Origin: Toxorhynchites rutilus septentrionalis
Taxonomy: Eukaryota; Arthropoda; Insecta; Diptera; Culicidae
Direction: 5' to 3'
Assembly (NCBI RefSeq): GCF_029784135.1
Contig: NC_073745.1
Coordinates: forward strand, 47,175,116 to 47,239,115
Length of the DNA stretch: 64,000 bases
Below the pieces are notes generated by a model. That model worked only from the letters and a program-made list of their open reading frames with translations, did no database searches and had not been told where the DNA came from. Of this stretch, positions 22,183 to 32,759 are shown one piece after another. The number at the start of each line of letters is the position of its first letter. Positions within the stretch are counted from its first letter, which is position 1. Position numbers and translations under genes: made by a program.

Positions 22183-23430
22183 TCATTTCACACAATAGGC
22201 GGCATCCCTGGTATTGTTCTGGATCCAATCCAAATACGCACTGACTCTAGTATTAACCGATGGATTACCAGTGCCACATGCCCCACCGTAGCTAACAATT
22301 CCTATCGTATACATACGTTGCATTCCACGCAGGTACAACGGTCCACCGGAATCAAGCTGACAGGTGTCTTTGCCAGGTGTGTGGACGCAAATCTTGTTAA
22401 CATTCACATACTGCACGTTACATTCCTTATTGGCAATTACATCCAGTGTTGCGCGCTTCAGGGTTGTGCTACTTGGACCCCCGAAGCTGGTTGTGCCCCA
22501 TCCGGCGATGTCCACCTGAAGCTTGTTGAAATCATAGTACCAATAGTTGAAAGGTAAACACACTGGACCAACGCCACGGTTCCATTCCATGTTCACGGTT
22601 GTCCGCAGAATGGCAATATCATTGTCATACGTTCGTTGGATGTATTTTTCGTGTCTAACGATGCGCTCGATGTCGTACAGCTCGGAGTAGGGTGTATCAA
22701 ACTCAATGCGATAGTTGTGACCGCCTACAAGAGCTTGAAGGTTTCCTGGACTCGGGTTGTAATCGAAGCAATGAGCTGCTGTCATAATGTATCTGTAATT
22801 AACTATAAAACTGAATAAAATATCTGAAACACCGAAAGCTATTGTTTAACTTATAACTCCAGAGCAAAATACAATCCTCGTAGATTTATCCTGTAGTCCA
22901 ACAATAGAGGTGTACTCATTGATACCAGCCTCGTTTCCCCCAACGATTTTCTGCCACTTTTCCCACCCACAATCACAGCTCTGCGGTTGAGTTTTCACCC
23001 TGCAGTTGAAGGACCCCCCGCTGTTGGTACTGGACGAGGTATAAGCGATCATCATCTTGTTGAACAACGACTCTCGCGTCAATGTTCCAGTGCCACAGAA
23101 AAATTCACTTCCCACCAGCGATGGCAGTCCCTCCGTGGAGATGTAGAACAACTCCGTTGAGCACGCCGATCCCTGTTGCGTATCGATAGCGATCGTGCAG
23201 ACGACGTTCAAACTGTACCCCAAAGGGGCGGTCAACGTATACCGGCAGGAACTTCCAGATGGGTATTTGCGCCCTGGGTAGAAGGGCGATTGTAACTGAA
23301 CGTCTGCGTTCGGTGCCAACTGGAATCGTTGATCGCACCCTTCGAACCAGGCGTCGATCGCTGGGAGTATAACTATCAGCAGGAGCGTATTAAGCGCGAT
23401 CATTTCTATTACTGATGCAGAACGGCGCAT
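22183..23430 (-). CDS. Secreted CUB-domain trypsin-like serine protease
   Basis: A chymotrypsin-fold protease with an N-terminal CUB module, as in insect venom/haemolymph serine proteases. Predicted exons are 23430-22851 and 22802-22183 around a 48-bp intron (GTTAAA...TTTTATAG), giving 399 residues. I start at ATG 23430; the codon upstream in frame at 23436 is GTG. There is a signal peptide (1-27, cut near AIDA/WF), a cysteine-containing CUB domain (about 30-150), the linker CDCGWEKWQK and the activation site K161/IVGG. The triad is His204 (TAAHC), Asp255 (DIAIL) and Ser345 (DSGGP). Asp339 at the S1 pocket predicts trypsin-like cleavage. Leu343 replaces the usual oxyanion glycine (CQLDSGGP), which may restrict activity. 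A TATAAA-like sequence lies just upstream (about 23460-23470). No frame damage. The alternative acceptor near 22828 would leave too short an intron. Confidence 0.88.
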
Positions 23431-23837
23431 TTTCACGCAGCGACAAATATCTCAAGTTTGTTTATATGTTATGTCCTTGGTTTTGTACGGCAGCTGTGTA
23501 AACCTGCGTTCCCGGCCCAATTTCATACAAGTGGAGCTATTCAGATAATATAATTCAACTCGATGCAACCATGGTAAACTGATGATAATTAATTCGAGGT
23601 TTAATGAGTTGATGTGCAATTTTATATTGATGAATTGGCGTCGTTATTTAATTTTAGTTTTTCAGAATAAAATCAAAAACATCATTTTTATAGGTGTAAT
23701 ACATTTGTTCGATTATGTCTGCAACGTTTTGTTCCATAATCTTCCGTCATCTCTCACGTAGCTTAAACGTTCGATCCTCCCAGAACTTATTTGGTTTCTC
23801 TTCAAGGTACTTCTTTATGATGTCCAAAGGGTCGAAG
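23431..23837. other. Protease upstream region
   Basis: Contains ATATAAAC on the minus strand about 30 bp before the protease ATG, a candidate TATA box. The rest is AT-rich and unassigned. Confidence 0.3.
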
Positions 23838-24119
23838 TTTTGACGTGGGACTACGTCTAACCGGAGTATATGGGGGGGTAAAATGAAAACCTAAACACAG
23901 AACATACAGGAAAAAATGAAAGATTCCGAATGCTTATAACTCGAACATTTATTACTGGATCGGAAAGATGTTTGCATCAATTGATAGGGAATATTTCTAC
24001 GCATTTATTGCAATTAATAAAATGTTATTTTTCATTAGATGAATAATTTAATAACTGTAAAATGCTGAGCGTTATTTAAACGCTCTAACTACCTCGTTTT
24101 GATTGGCCCGATTTACGGT

Positions 24120-24407
24120 TTCCCCAAAACAGCCATCATAACCAAGCAGCCTTGGGGAAATCGGCATTGAAAATATATGAAAGTATGGAGACTTTTGTTC
24201 TCACCGAAATGTGTTCCCTAACACAGACTTCAAAACCAAGCAGTGTTGGAGAAATCGGCATTGCAAATAAATGAAAGTCGGGGTATTTTTCTTCCGACTG
24301 AAAAGTCTTTGCCCAATACAGAATCCATGGAGCGTGGGGAAATTTACATTGCAAATTCATGCAAATCGGGGGCATTTTTGTTCCGACTGAAACATTTTCT
24401 TTGTGTG
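24120..24407 (+). repeat. Minisatellite array, left half (in H3)
   Basis: About three ~95-bp units with 'ttgcaaattcatgcaaatcg', 'ggggcatttttgttccgac' and 'gaaatgtgttccctaacac' words, on the opposite strand to the H2 array. Confidence 0.8.
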
Positions 24408-24606
24408 GACACCGACTGGACAACATCGTTGCTGGACGAGCTGGACAGCGAGGGATCGAGTGCCTTTCTCAAGGCAAGAGGGTGGAGGTGGTAGCGCTGG
24501 AGTAGAGTAGAGTAGAGTAGAGTTTTCAAAGGGCCTTTCTCAAGGCTAGAGACGAGTGAACTGTGAAAGTTTAAAGTCTCTATAATACAATACCTTCCTT
24601 CCTTCC
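24408..24606 (+). mobile_element. Short retroposon insertion in array
   Basis: About 200 bp foreign to the array, with duplicated CGACTGAAA words on both sides, a (GTAGA)n run near 24500, two 'gcctttctcaaggc' hairpins and an 'aaagtttaaagtctctataat' plus (CTTC)n tail. Probably a 5'-truncated LINE/SINE copy. Confidence 0.5.
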
Positions 24607-25007
24607 TTTCGACTGAAATGTTTTTTCCCTAACACAGACTTTAAATTAAAAGAGCGTGGGAAATTTGGCATTTTAACACTCCTATACTCGCGCATTGGTC
24701 TGTCAGACCGAGAAATCAATAATTCGTTCATTTCTCAGAAAATATCAACACTACGACTTTGCGATTCTCTCTAGCTTCGTTATTCGTCGTTCGTCATCGT
24801 TTAGCGTATCGCATGTGTTGGTACAAAGGGGACGTGTGCCACTTTTTTAACACTTTCGGTCTGACACACCGACGCGAGTATAGGAGTAACTTTTTTAGAC
24901 AAGTGCCATTTTTCATATTCTAGAATATTGTTGAATGAAATGTATAAATTAATGTTAGTGGCGTGGAATATTTATTGAATATAATGCATAAGATCATTAC
25001 CGGACTA

Positions 25008-26187
25008 AAGGGTGTGTCACATCAAATTGCATCACGGAAAAAACGCTGTAGAAATTCGCCCAGTAGATCGATCCTTTTGAAAATTTTAGACAGTAAAATA
25101 AAAACTATTCAACAACTTTTGGCATTTTCTTTTTATTCATATTTCGAGCCCAAGCCCGTATGCTCGCACCTTACTCTTTACCCCGTCCATAAGGTTATGT
25201 ACAACGTCAGGTTGTAGTTTTTTTTTGAACAGAAATCCATTTTCTCTTGAAGTCCGCCTCCGATTTGACAACTTTTGGGTTCTTCCGGAGGGCCTGCTTC
25301 ATAATCGCCCAATATTTCTCTATTGGGCGAAGCTCCGGCGCGTTGGGCGGGTTCATTTCCTTTGGCACGAAGGTGACCCCGTTGGCTTCGTATCACTCCA
25401 ACACGAAGATGGTCGGACCCTCGTGCTGCTTCAATAGTGGTAGTAAGCGCTTCTGTAGGCACTCCTTAAGGTAAACCTGCCCGTTTACCGTGCCGGTCAT
25501 CACAAAGGGGGCGCTCCGCTTTCCGCAAGAGCAGATCGCTTGCCACACCATGTACTTTTTGGCAAACTTGGATAGTTCCTGCTTGCGAATCTCCTCCGGA
25601 ACGCTGAATTTGTCCTCTGCGGAGAAGAACAACAGGCCCGGCAGCTGACGAAAGTCCGCTTTGACGTAGGTTTCGCCGTCCATTACCAGGAAATGCGGCT
25701 TCGTCAGCATTTCGGTGTACAGCTTCCAGGCTCGCGTCTTCCTCACCATGTTTTGCCTTTCGTCGCGGTTAGGAGCCTTCTGAACCTTGTATGTACGCAG
25801 GCCCTCCCGCTGCTTGGGCCGCTGGACGAATGAACTTGACAAATTCAGCTTATTGGCGACATCCCGGACCGATTTTCTCGGATCACGTCTAAACTGCTTA
25901 ACTACGCGCTTGTGATCTTTTTCACTGACGGAGCATCCATTTTTGCCGTTCTTCACCTTCCAGTCGATGGTTATGTTCTCGAAGTATCGTTTTAGTACTC
26001 TGCTGACCGTGGATTGGACGATTCCCAGCATCTTACCGATGTCCCGATGTGACAACTCCGGATTCTCGAAATGAGTGCACAGGATTAATTCACGACGCTC
26101 TTTTTCGTTCGACGACATTTTTCCAAATTTACGAAAAATTGACAGTGAAGCATGGCCAACGTGAGCTATACACTCTTATCTGATTAT
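25008..26187 (-). mobile_element. ITmD37E-type Tc1-mariner element, truncated
   Basis: The 3' terminal repeat at left (AAGGGTGTGTCACATCAAA) follows a TA. The element reads on the minus strand and loses its 5' terminal repeat: similarity to the other copy (29364-29757) stops near 26187. It encodes the broken transposase at 25150-26118. Confidence 0.8.
25150..26118 (-). pseudogene. ITmD37E-type transposase with catalytic-site deletion
   Basis: Starts MSSNEKERRELI at ATG 26118. The N-terminal helix-turn-helix is clear (HRDIGKMLGIVQSTVSRVLKRY), followed by DVANKLNLSSSFVQR. The first catalytic Asp is in LVMDGETYVKADF. Near 25400 the sequence runs GPTIF-VLE then TGA; relative to the family, roughly a dozen residues around the second catalytic Asp are missing, and the next codon (normally Trp) is a stop. 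The frame then continues with YEANGVTFVPKEMNPPN and APELRPIEKYWA, holding the last Glu, until another frameshift near 25225. A dead enzyme. Confidence 0.85.
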
Positions 26188-26375
26188 AATAGATTGTCTG
26201 GATTGGACGGATCTGTGTATTAACTATTCGTCGTTAGATTCATACGTTCAAAAGTAAAATATAAATGTTTGACTTTCGTATAGTTATTCGCTAAATTTAT
26301 ATATCATACATATACACACTTGTGAAAGAATTTCACTTGGGGAAGAATTGTAAACAGTAAACTATAAACTAATCG

Positions 26376-26742
26376 GTGGCTAATGGTAATTTTTCACAGC
26401 TACAGTTTCGGGGATATTTTTTTGAAAATGAAAATATCGACAAAAAACAAGAAAAAGAAAAGGAAGTTCCTAAAAATCATTTGATATCATCTTTTTATGC
26501 CCCATCTAAAAAGGCATTAATTCTTAGTTTACCAAGAATACAGGGACAAAGAATATGCAAACTTCATATTCCAGAACCTTTATCATCTGGTAATTATCTA
26601 GAAGGTCGTTATACATTCTTCTCTTCGATGAAAGATCCGAAAAACACACAACAAATGCATGAAATGTAAAAAATATGTTTGTTTCGAGCATGCAGTTATG
26701 CTATGTTCTGATTCTTACTCCAATGAAACCACAATCGATTGA
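26376..26742 (+). pseudogene. piggyBac-like transposase, C-terminal remnant
   Basis: The frame at 26376 reads basic sequence ending HIPEPLSSGNYLEGRYTFFSS. After a one-base shift near 26640 it continues KCMKCKKYVCFEHAVMLCSDS to a stop at 26742, which resembles the Cys-rich C-terminal domain of piggyBac-family transposases. Its position between TTAA-flanked ends supports the call. The catalytic core is missing. Confidence 0.55.
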
Positions 26743-27086
26743 TACTTTTTTATGTTATCATATAACTCTTCATACTTCCATGAATTATATTTAGTTGCCT
26801 ACTTTTAATTAAGAACAGTGAAAAATTTCAATTTCGTTTTTTGTGTTGTAGTATCGAAAATTACTTTGTTTTGAGGAGGATGAATTAGATGACTATTAAA
26901 ACATAATAAAGACGAAGAAAACATATATTTTTAGTTTTTTCATTCAATCATAGCCTCTTCTTCAAATAAATGCCAATAAAGCCTGAAAAATACACAATGA
27001 CAACATTACAGAGAAGTTCAATTTTCGGTCTGTGACACCGTGCGCGAGTATACGTGTTATGATTTTGCACGCGAGTACAGGAGGGT

Positions 27087-27378
27087 TAAATACATGCAGG
27101 TCGGGGGCATTTTTGTTCCGACTGAAATGTGTTTCCCTAACACAGACTTTAAATGCAAGAAACGTGGGGAAATTGGCATTGCAAATACATGCAAGTCGGG
27201 GGCATTTTTGTTCCGGCTGAAATGTGTTTCCCCAACACAGACTTCAGAACCAAGGTATCTGAGGAAATTGGCGTTGCAAATTCATGCTGGTCGGGAGTAT
27301 TTTTGCTCCGGCTGAAATGTGTTTACCTAATACAGGCTTCTAAACCAAGGTGTCTGGGGAAATCGTCATTGCAAATAC
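27087..27378 (+). repeat. Minisatellite array, right half (in H3)
   Basis: About three ~95-bp units continuing the array interrupted by the piggyBac-like element. The broken unit's two halves are 'gggaaatttggcat' before 24676 and 'atacatgcaggtcgggg' after 27089. Confidence 0.82.
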
Positions 27379-27620
27379 AGTAGAATCCCGATTATCCGCG
27401 AAATAGTCTGAAAATCGCGGATAACGCGATATATGGCTAAAAATGAGGTGTAAACACGAAATAAAAATATTTCGGCATGAAAACTATGTTTTATCGACAC
27501 AGTAAGCATTAAACTATCCATCTGCAACGTCGTGTGCACCAGTGGTCAGATAACATGAAAGTTATGACCAAAATAAAAGAACAAGCGCCTGGCATTGAGT
27601 GCCTGAAGTTCATCAAATCA
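27378..27620 (+). mobile_element. pogo/Tigger-like fragment
   Basis: Begins after a TA with CAGTAGAATCCCGATTATCC, a terminal-repeat style typical of pogo/Tigger elements, with an inverted partner 'gaaaatcgcggataac' close by. No right end or transposase seen. Confidence 0.4.
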
Positions 27621-28152
27621 AGTAAATTCGCGGTTTGAGAAGTACGTATATTTGAGAGATGCAAACGTCAGAGGGGAATGTAAAACAAAATAATCGTTTG
27701 TCAATTCTTCTGTTCACATATTTTGTCCTAGGCATCATACCAAACGTAATAGTACTGTCATTAAATTTACTTGTAACGAAGGACATAATCTATCACAATG
27801 CATGAATTGACCTTACATGGCATTTATTCGATCTCTTTACTCACAAAGCAAATATATTTAATTCGATTGAATTCGGAAATTGTTTAATTGATACAAACAA
27901 ATGAGGACTAGCTAAGCTAAGCTAGTCCCACGTCAACCTTGCGGTTATATCATAGATATAACCCACCCATTTTTTTACATTGGGATAATTTTTCAGTGAC
28001 CTGCAGTAGTGTTAATCTGAAGGTGCAATATCTGGTTTGAAGGTAGCTAATGGTGATTCAATTCGCTTATCACCTAATTATTAGGGTCTATACGCGATAT
28101 TTGGCTCAGGATTCCCAAAAAAAATTCACTTTACATCCACAATAACGATACT

Positions 28153-28639
28153 TGAGCTTGAGCTTGGGTAGACTGTACACTTCGTAGTTGCTCTCCGTGA
28201 TTGATCTGAACCAGCGAAATTGCACAGAGAACACACCGAATGATGCTTGCGAGTAGCAAGCCATTCTCATTGTTCAAGTTCCGGTGATTCGAACTTTAAA
28301 TAGTCAATATCGACGCTGGCCACGTCCTTACAGTCACCAGGAGAAGGGAAGGAATGTTAGTATGACGCCCGAAGGCCAGAAGGGTCGCCTCTATAGTGTG
28401 GTTCCCTAGCGTTTATCAAGGAAAGGATAGTTGTTAGTGGAGGGAGGTAAGAATAAGGATTCACTGTGGTGAGTGATGTGACTAGGAGTTTATCCATTCC
28501 TTTTTCCATAATAACCATGGATAACAGCTATTACAACCATCCTCCTTAGGGGCTTTGGACTTCTACTCTGATTCTCAATAGTTTCAGGTTTTTTTTTCGG
28601 ACATGCTACTATAGGGATCCGTGATTTGCAGGCGGAGTT
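28153..28639 (-). mobile_element. Internally deleted Loa-type LINE derivative
   Basis: A 487-bp insertion between 23-bp perfect direct repeats (28130-28152 and 28640-28662, TTTACATCCACAATAACGAT plus ACT). Minus-strand 5' sequence (starting ACTCCGCCTGCAAATCACGG at 28639) matches the 5' UTR of the Loa-like LINE at 59133. Its 3' tail is (CTCAAG)n. So it keeps the 5' and 3' ends of a LINE and nothing between. The same 3' part occurs at 45121-45470. Confidence 0.8.
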
Positions 28640-28662
28640 TTTACATCCACAATAACGATACT

Positions 28663-29361
28663 GAAATGAAAATGACTTTCTCTTTTTTGTATACGGTCAA
28701 TGAGACAGTGAAGTCCCATTTTTTTGTCCTACTTGGGAACCGATAAGCAGGTGTCGGCAAATTGCCTCTTTGTATATAAATCCTCTAACTATCGCCATTA
28801 CCATATAACTCCTGGCTAATGCTTATCTAAGATTTGTAACTGCATTCTAAGACCAACGGAGCCTAGCGCAGTATGAAATGTGTGCGATCATTTTGGTCCC
28901 TTTCCTTTCACTGTTTTATTGCACCCGCTCCCGATAGGTTGTTTATTTTGGGATCGTACACTCGGCTCGCGTTTATCGTGTTATGTTTTCCTTATGTCCT
29001 TCTCTCCATCGTTTACGAAATTAAAATTGATTTGCCTAATTCTTTCGATTTCTTACAAATAAAGTACAGAAATTTATTACGCTCATCTCAGCTCGCGAGT
29101 TTGGTGTATCAGTAGCAGCAAATTCCCATTTTACCACATTAATTTGCTTAACACAATGTTTTCGGGTCCCATATAACGGTTTAAGTGAATGAGTAGCAGA
29201 AATCGTCATTGGCTACTTGTCGCTCTCACGCTCCCACGTCATCCCGATGGTCGCTGAGCAGACTTCCGATTAGTAATGCATTGAGTACGTGAACCAGGCA
29301 AGCAGGCTAGGAGCTAATTGGGCCAGGGGGCGTAGTGGACCCAGACACCTTTAACAGCTCC
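28663..29361. other. No gene recognised
   Basis: Moderately GC-balanced DNA with short open frames that do not resemble known proteins. It contains a small direct TTTTACATCCACAA overlap with the insertion at left. Confidence 0.35.
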
Positions 29362-29363
29362 TA

Positions 29364-29757
29364 AAGGGTGTGTCACATCAAATTGCATCACGGAAAAAAC
29401 GCTGTAGAAATTTAATTTTTAGGAATTATATCTTCAGCTTTAGCTTATAATCAGATAAGAGTGTATAGATCACGTTGGCCATGCTTCACTGTCAATTTTT
29501 CGTAAATTTGGAAAAATGTCGTCGAACGAAAAAGAGCGTCGTGAATTAATCCTGTGCACTCATATCGAGAATCCGGAGTTTTCACATCGGGACATCGGTA
29601 AGATGCTGGGAATCGTCCAATCCACGGTCAGCAGAGTACTAAAACGATACTTCGAGAACCTAACCATCGACCGGAAGGTGAAGAACGGCAAAAATGGATG
29701 CTCCGTCCGTGAAAAAGATCACAAGCGCCTGCGTACATACAAGGTTCAGAAGGTGGT
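29364..29757 (+). mobile_element. ITmD37E-type element, 5' part only
   Basis: 5' terminal repeat AAGGGTGTGTCACATCAAA at 29364 after TA, 5' UTR, then the transposase start at ATG 29516 (MSSNEKERRELI, HTH intact). An internal deletion removes about 35 codons after EKDHKR, and the copy ends at KVQK near 29757, after which unrelated sequence follows. It keeps the end that the copy at 25008-26187 has lost. Confidence 0.8.
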
Positions 29758-29770
29758 GGAAGTGGCTTAA
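29516..29770 (+). pseudogene. ITmD37E-type transposase N-terminal fragment
   Basis: The first ~80 residues comprise the helix-turn-helix (IGKMLGIVQSTVSRVLKRY) and LRTYKVQK. There is no catalytic domain. Confidence 0.8.
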
Positions 29771-30133
29771 ACAACGTCTCTTCTTCATAGGGGCGGTTGA
29801 TGCATTAAATGCGGTGCCCCGCTAGCTATACCCAAGATGGTAAGAATAAAATAAGGATAGGAACAATCGGTAACGAGAGTGCACTTCCCGCACGAAGGAA
29901 AACATAATGTCGTGGGGAAAGCATTCTACGCGATATTGGGAACATGTTGCTCAGATAGGAAGAGAAAAAAAAACGGACAGAACAATTTTTACCCCGAAAC
30001 GGAAGACAATGACCAGCGATGCAAGAGTTTTGCAGCTTCCCGGGGACTGGTAGTTCGAAGTACTTTCTTCAACCACAAGGAATGCTTATGAAGGTACTTA
30101 GACGAGCATCTGACCATCATTTATATATATTCC
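29771..30133. other. No gene recognised
   Basis: Unassigned sequence following the truncated transposon; no coding or RNA signal that I can support. Confidence 0.35.
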
Positions 30134-30135
30134 TA

Positions 30136-30715
30136 CACCCAAAGTTAATTTTTAGCACATGTTATGGCATCCGGGTTTATTACATTAAATGAGATGAAAA
30201 ATAACAGAAAATGTTTTACTTCCCAATGCATGTATATCATTTGTATAATATATATATGCTAGAGCCAATATGAGCGAGCGAAACAGGAGACACATTTAAA
30301 TGAAAGCATATGAAAGCTGTTCGTATAGTTTGTCAAATACACGGCCCAGACAGAGAAAGATATATTCTCGTTCATGTTATTCTTTATTCTCTTAGAAAAC
30401 ACTTTCCAACTTCATTTCATGATGAGGTGTAATATTATCACGCTTCTATATAATAGCACTGGCAGCTCGTGTGAAACAGCTTTGCATTCCAGCCGGCCTT
30501 GGTTCGATCCCCATTGACGTCGTACGGACTTTTTTTTTGGCACAATCCCAAATGAAATGAGAAAAGAAAACAGAAAGAGATGACTGCTCGTATATATACA
30601 AACCATTTTTAAGCTTTTAAAACAGCTCATTATTTGCGCATTTGACCCTCCAGCACACGAAATGGCATTATTTCTGCCAAAGATAAAATGTTTTCAGCCA
30701 ACGCTAGTTTGGGTG
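30136..30715. mobile_element. MITE, 580 bp, with internal tRNA-like segment
   Basis: Inverted ends CACCCAAAGTTAATTTTT (left) and CACCCAAACTAGCGTT (right, read inward), flanked by TA. At about 30462-30530 it holds a tRNA-like stretch with GGTTCGATCCCC as B box. Confidence 0.65.
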
Positions 30716-30883
30716 TACCTAGGTGGATATTGACTCGCACCACTACTTAGTAGAGTTATACATGTGTGAAACGAGAGTGTTTTTTTCCGTTTTTTATACA
30801 ACTCATGAAAATGCTGAAGAGGCACAATTTAAGCCTGAAGTATTTTTTCAACCTTTATTCGACTATTAACAGTTTGCACAACA

Positions 30884-30940
30884 AAAGAGATGACCCAGCC
30901 TACGGCTGAAAGTCTCTATAATAAAGAATAAAAAAAAAAA
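30884..30940 (+). mobile_element. 57-bp retroposon tail with target duplication
   Basis: AGTTTGCACAACA at 30871-30883 and 30941-30953 flanks 57 bp containing 'cctacggctgaaagtctct' and a poly(A) end: an extremely 5'-truncated insertion. Confidence 0.75.
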
Positions 30941-30954
30941 AGTTTGCACAACAT

Positions 30955-32300
30955 CATTAGTGATAAAGCAATAAAAGTAATAAAACTAGTCAGTTAAATA
31001 AGGGTCGAACATTAGCATTGAGTGCATAATTAGACGATATGCTGAACTATATGTGGTATTGAAGATTGTTCTGACCGAATTGAAGATTTTGTACAACACA
31101 TGACGAACCACTGGATGGAGCATTTGCTGCAGGTGAATGTAGCAGTACGATAGAAGGTAGCCTTGCATTACATTTTTAAGTGGTATAACGTAGCAGATGG
31201 ATCAATGCAGCATCATTGATGCAAAGGTCATGAGTTTGAACCTTGGTCATTTTATTGATTTTTTTTTTAAAACTCATCAAAAGCTTTAAGAACTCTTTTT
31301 ATAGAAATTTTGTGAAAGAAACTAATGCAGTCAGACAAAGATTACTTCTTTGATAGTGCAGTCTAAGTAGAGCTAAACGAATCAAAATACTTCCTCTCAA
31401 ATATGGACAAGAAACTTGTAATTGTAAATCTTCCCGCTGAACATTTTCCAATTTTTTTATGTTGGCACTACGGTCAGTGGCCTTAAGGTAATATTTGAGC
31501 GCGATCTTCCTTGTGCCGAAAGGTTGAAAATGTTGCAGAATATATTTGGTGACTCAACTATATCGAAACCACAGGTAAATGAATGGTATAAAGCATTCAA
31601 AGTTGGCCGAGAAGAGATGAACGATTTTTCATGTCTAGGACAATCACCCAATTGATCCAATTGATGAAAAAATTGACAATTTCAAAGGAATGGTACTCAG
31701 AAATCGTCATTCACGTTTGAGAGATCTAGAGATCTAGTGAGCTGAATATCTCTCACGAGACCGTTCGTTATATTTTGGTTGATGTTTTGGGCTTGAGAAC
31801 AGACGCAGCACGACTAGTGCCAAAATAACTACATTTTTATCAAAAATTCATTGCAATCAAGAGGCTGAAGTCATGCTTGAACGATCAAATTCTGATTCCA
31901 CACTCATCCAACTCATAATTACTGGCCCTGTGTGACTTTTTCCAATTACCGAAACTCAAATTACCGCTTCGTGGGACCCGTTTTGACAGCATTGAAGACA
32001 TAAAAAAGAATTCGCTGCGTGAACTGAAGACAATTCCTTAATACAGTTATTGAAACTGTTTCGAGGTCTGGACCGTTCGTTGGTTAAAATGTATTGCGTA
32101 TTTGTATAGCCTATTTGTAAGATGATAATATAAATTTAAATGATGAATAAAGCATTTTCTTTGAAATCATAAATTCCCGGTATATATTTGACAGAATGTG
32201 TGATCGAATAAACGTTTCCGACTCATCTTGATGTTGGATAAACGTTTTCTCATTGGTTTTCAACTGTGTTTAGCTAACAATATTGGCTCGAGAGTAATAA
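30955..32300 (+). repeat. Dispersed repeat C, copy 1, split by a mariner
   Basis: 30955-31400 matches 36590-37100 ('aaactagtcagtt', 'acgatatgctg', 'attacatttttaagtg', 'cagtctaagtagagctaa'). The rest resumes at 32200-32300 ('ttggataaacgttttct'). The mariner pseudogene fills the gap. A tRNA-like B-box-type word (GAGTTTGAACCTTGG; in copy 2 AAGTTCGAATCTTGG) lies inside. Confidence 0.65.
31440..32140 (+). pseudogene. mariner-family transposase, heavily decayed
   Basis: Recognisable pieces in order are ERLKMLQNIFGDSTISKPQV with WYKAFKVGREE (N-terminal domain), ISHETVRYILVDVLGLRTDA, RLVPK near 31820, and CDFFQLPKLKLPLRG with a SIEDIKKNSLRELKTIP tail near 31940-32040. There are multiple stops and shifts, and the central catalytic part is largely missing. 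Confidence 0.7.
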
Positions 32301-32344
32301 TTTGTTGGTTTGAATAGAGTTTTTGTTGACACTTATAGAGAATT

Positions 32345-32720
32345 GTTACAATCGTGAAGGTGTTGGAGATGGACAACCATCTGTATAATGCCAAAACGGT
32401 TCAAGGAACGTTTCTCTTTTTCCCGGAAGGTTCAATAAAGGCGTCGAAGTGGTACAATAGACCGGAAATTGCGTCGGAATGCTATGTAAACTTTCGAAGC
32501 GAATCCAAGACTTTCGGGAGGTGAATGTGGCCTACAAAATCGGTGTTGTCCGCAGTGCAGTTTGGAATATACGCCATCGGATAGGTTTCTTCAAATATCG
32601 GGCTATCAAGAAACAATAGCAAAACAATGCTCCAAAAGCGCGGACCCGGAAGCTTTATGATCAGCTGCTGACCAAAATCGGAATTGGACGATAAAAACAA
32701 GAGGAAATATACATTCAAAA
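32345..32720 (+). pseudogene. Tc1-like transposase fragment
   Basis: Contains VAYKIGVVRSAVWNIRHRIGFFKYRAI then KARTRKLYDQLLTKIG, the second HTH and linker of Tc1/ITmD37E-type transposases, with stops and shifts. No DDE motif. Confidence 0.5.
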
Positions 32721-32759
32721 ATGGGTTCCTAAAAAATTGCATAGTTGATCAAATAAATG

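Larger units (their letters stand above)
24677..27085 (+). mobile_element. piggyBac-like element flanked by TTAA
   Basis: TTAA at 24673-24676 and 27086-27089, with inverted ends CACTCCTATACTCGCGC (left) and CCCTCCTGTACTCGCGTGC (right, read inward). Subterminal GGTCTGTNRCACCG-type words recur at both ends. It interrupts the H3 array unit exactly at TTAA. It carries a C-terminal piggyBac transposase remnant (26376-26742) and was itself invaded by an ITmD37E element (25008-26187). The left 215 bp also fold back on themselves (24677-24889). Confidence 0.78.
23838..27966 (+). mobile_element. Helentron-like element H3, interrupted by other insertions
   Basis: The 5' subterminal TTTTGACGTGGGACTACGTC is at 23838-23856. 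The 3' inverted motif TAGTCCCACGTCAA is at 27924-27937, followed by hairpin 27943-27963 (stem GGTTATATC, loop ATA). The body order equals H2: 5' block, ~95-bp array, 3' block. The array is split by a short retroposon (24408-24606) and a piggyBac-like element (24677-27085), and a Tigger-like piece follows the second half at 27378. Without insertions it would be about 1.3 kb. Confidence 0.78.

Noticed and set aside
28873..29115. 80-residue hydrophobic ORF
   Set aside because: No signal, homology or splice context; two overlapping frames are equally open.
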